64,000 bases of DNA from Brucellaceae bacterium (GTDB lineage: Bacteria > Pseudomonadota > Alphaproteobacteria > Rhizobiales > Rhizobiaceae), in contig JACKJV010000001.1 in assembly GCA_020637775.1 (NCBI GenBank), forward strand, positions 558,001-622,000, in the 5' to 3' direction. The notes beneath the pieces are model-generated. The model searched no databases. It worked only from the letters and a program-made list of their open reading frames with translations, and was not told the origin of the DNA. Shown piece after piece: positions 63,761 to 64,000 of the stretch. A program made the position numbers and the translations under genes. Each line of letters begins with the position of its first letter. Positions within the stretch are counted from its first letter, which is position 1.

Positions 63761-64000
63761 ATGAGCCTGATCGGAAAATTCGCCAGCGTGGGCGGCGCGA
63801 CCATGGCCAGCCGCGTGCTCGGCTTCGTTCGCGAGGCGCTGATCGGCGCTGCGCTGGGCGCCGGGCCGGTGGCCGATGCCTTCTATGCCGCGTTCGGATT
63901 TCCGAACCTGTTCCGCCGCCTGTTCGCGGAGGGCGCGTTCAACTCGGCCTTCGTGCCGCTGTTCGCCAAGGAAGTGGAGAAGGGTGGCCTCGATGGCGCG
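63761..64000 (+). CDS. murJ: Lipid II flippase MurJ, 3' end cut by window
   Basis: The first 80 residues are seen: MSLIGKFASVGGATMASR, then VLGFVREALIGAALGAGPVA and the FPNLFRRLFAEGAFNSAFVP motif, which marks MurJ/MviN. It moves lipid II across the inner membrane for peptidoglycan synthesis. glnD-murJ is a common alphaproteobacterial pairing. The frame is open to the window end. Confidence 0.93.
   Translation, partial: MSLIGKFASVGGATMASRVLGFVREALIGAALGAGPVADAFYAAFGFPNLFRRLFAEGAFNSAFVPLFAKEVEKGGLDGA

Noticed and set aside
1..64000. tRNA, rRNA, CRISPR array, insertion sequence, prophage or restriction genes.
   Set aside because: No cloverleaf in the gaps, no regularly spaced repeats, no transposase, integrase, Cas or modification-enzyme motifs were seen on either strand; small RNAs cannot be excluded by eye.

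Overview
The window looks like a chromosomal segment of a high-GC alphaproteobacterium, most likely of the Hyphomicrobiales (rhizobial) lineage. The evidence is gene content and order. The block lptC-lptA-lptB-rpoN-hpf-ptsN, the Hsp20/DUF1150 pair, the cobA-DUF2849-cysI-cysH-DUF934 operon, and the neighbourhood olsB / mutS / malic enzyme / glnD / murJ are all arrangements familiar from rhizobia. Almost every protein is a housekeeping or metabolic type. I saw no rRNA, tRNA, CRISPR array, insertion sequence, phage gene or toxin-antitoxin pair.

Layout. 1-2411: the end of a form II carbon-monoxide-dehydrogenase-like operon (coxL partial, coxM), closed by a strong terminator. 2541-3180: two small genes, one with a Rho-N/SAP-like tail. 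3242-6178: polA (minus). 6373-10828: a DUF2231 membrane protein, an M20 peptidase, a GNAT enzyme, a short RNase D and an EamA transporter (plus). 10973-13168: a class A penicillin-binding protein behind a CtrA-type box. 13256-14877 (minus): a periplasmic DsrE-like protein, a small exported CxxC protein and a PAS-LuxR regulator. 14999-23152 (plus): one tight operon with an acyl-CoA ligase, a 3-hydroxybutyrate-dehydrogenase-like SDR, a complete branched-chain-type ABC importer and an alpha/beta hydrolase. 23157-24204 (minus): an exported histidine phosphatase and a host-attachment-family protein. 24413-28510 (plus): siroheme synthesis and sulfate assimilation. 28541-30832 (minus): an FKBP isomerase, an EamA transporter and an enoyl-CoA hydratase. 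31028-37771: a TRIC channel, two PfkB kinases, an EI24 protein, endonuclease III, DUF2244, an Ada-like alkyltransferase and a nucleoside hydrolase. 37880-38675: Hsp20 and DUF1150 behind a heat-shock promoter and a ROSE-like RNA thermometer candidate. 38761-44008 (minus): ptsN, hpf, rpoN, lptB, lptA, lptC. 44113-50528 (plus): sppA, ihfB, LapA, an ornithine-cyclodeaminase-family protein, two RNA methyltransferase-type proteins, lspA and acuI, with a 31-residue membrane protein on minus. 50529-52453: a MATE transporter flanked by two gene scraps, the only part that looks like an acquired block. 52501-64000: a hybrid histidine kinase, olsB behind a three-repeat Pho box, mutS (minus), a malic enzyme-phosphotransacetylase fusion, glnD and the start of murJ.

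How the genes work together. CobA supplies the siroheme precursor for CysI; CysH and CysI reduce activated sulfate to sulfide. PtsN and GlnD are both arms of nitrogen control, and RpoN is the sigma factor of that network. LptA/B/C export lipopolysaccharide, LspA and SppA process lipoproteins and signal peptides, and the PBP and MurJ serve peptidoglycan. OlsB makes phosphate-free ornithine lipid, which fits the Pho box in front of it. The ligase/SDR/ABC/hydrolase operon is best read as uptake plus catabolism of a small hydroxy acid or its ester, but its substrate cannot be read from sequence.

I did not find a clearly new multi-gene system. The most informative finds are regulatory: the ROSE-like hairpin, the CtrA box, the Pho box and an 18-base operator-like palindrome before cobA. 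A short missed membrane-protein gene and the MATE block with truncated flanks also deserve attention.
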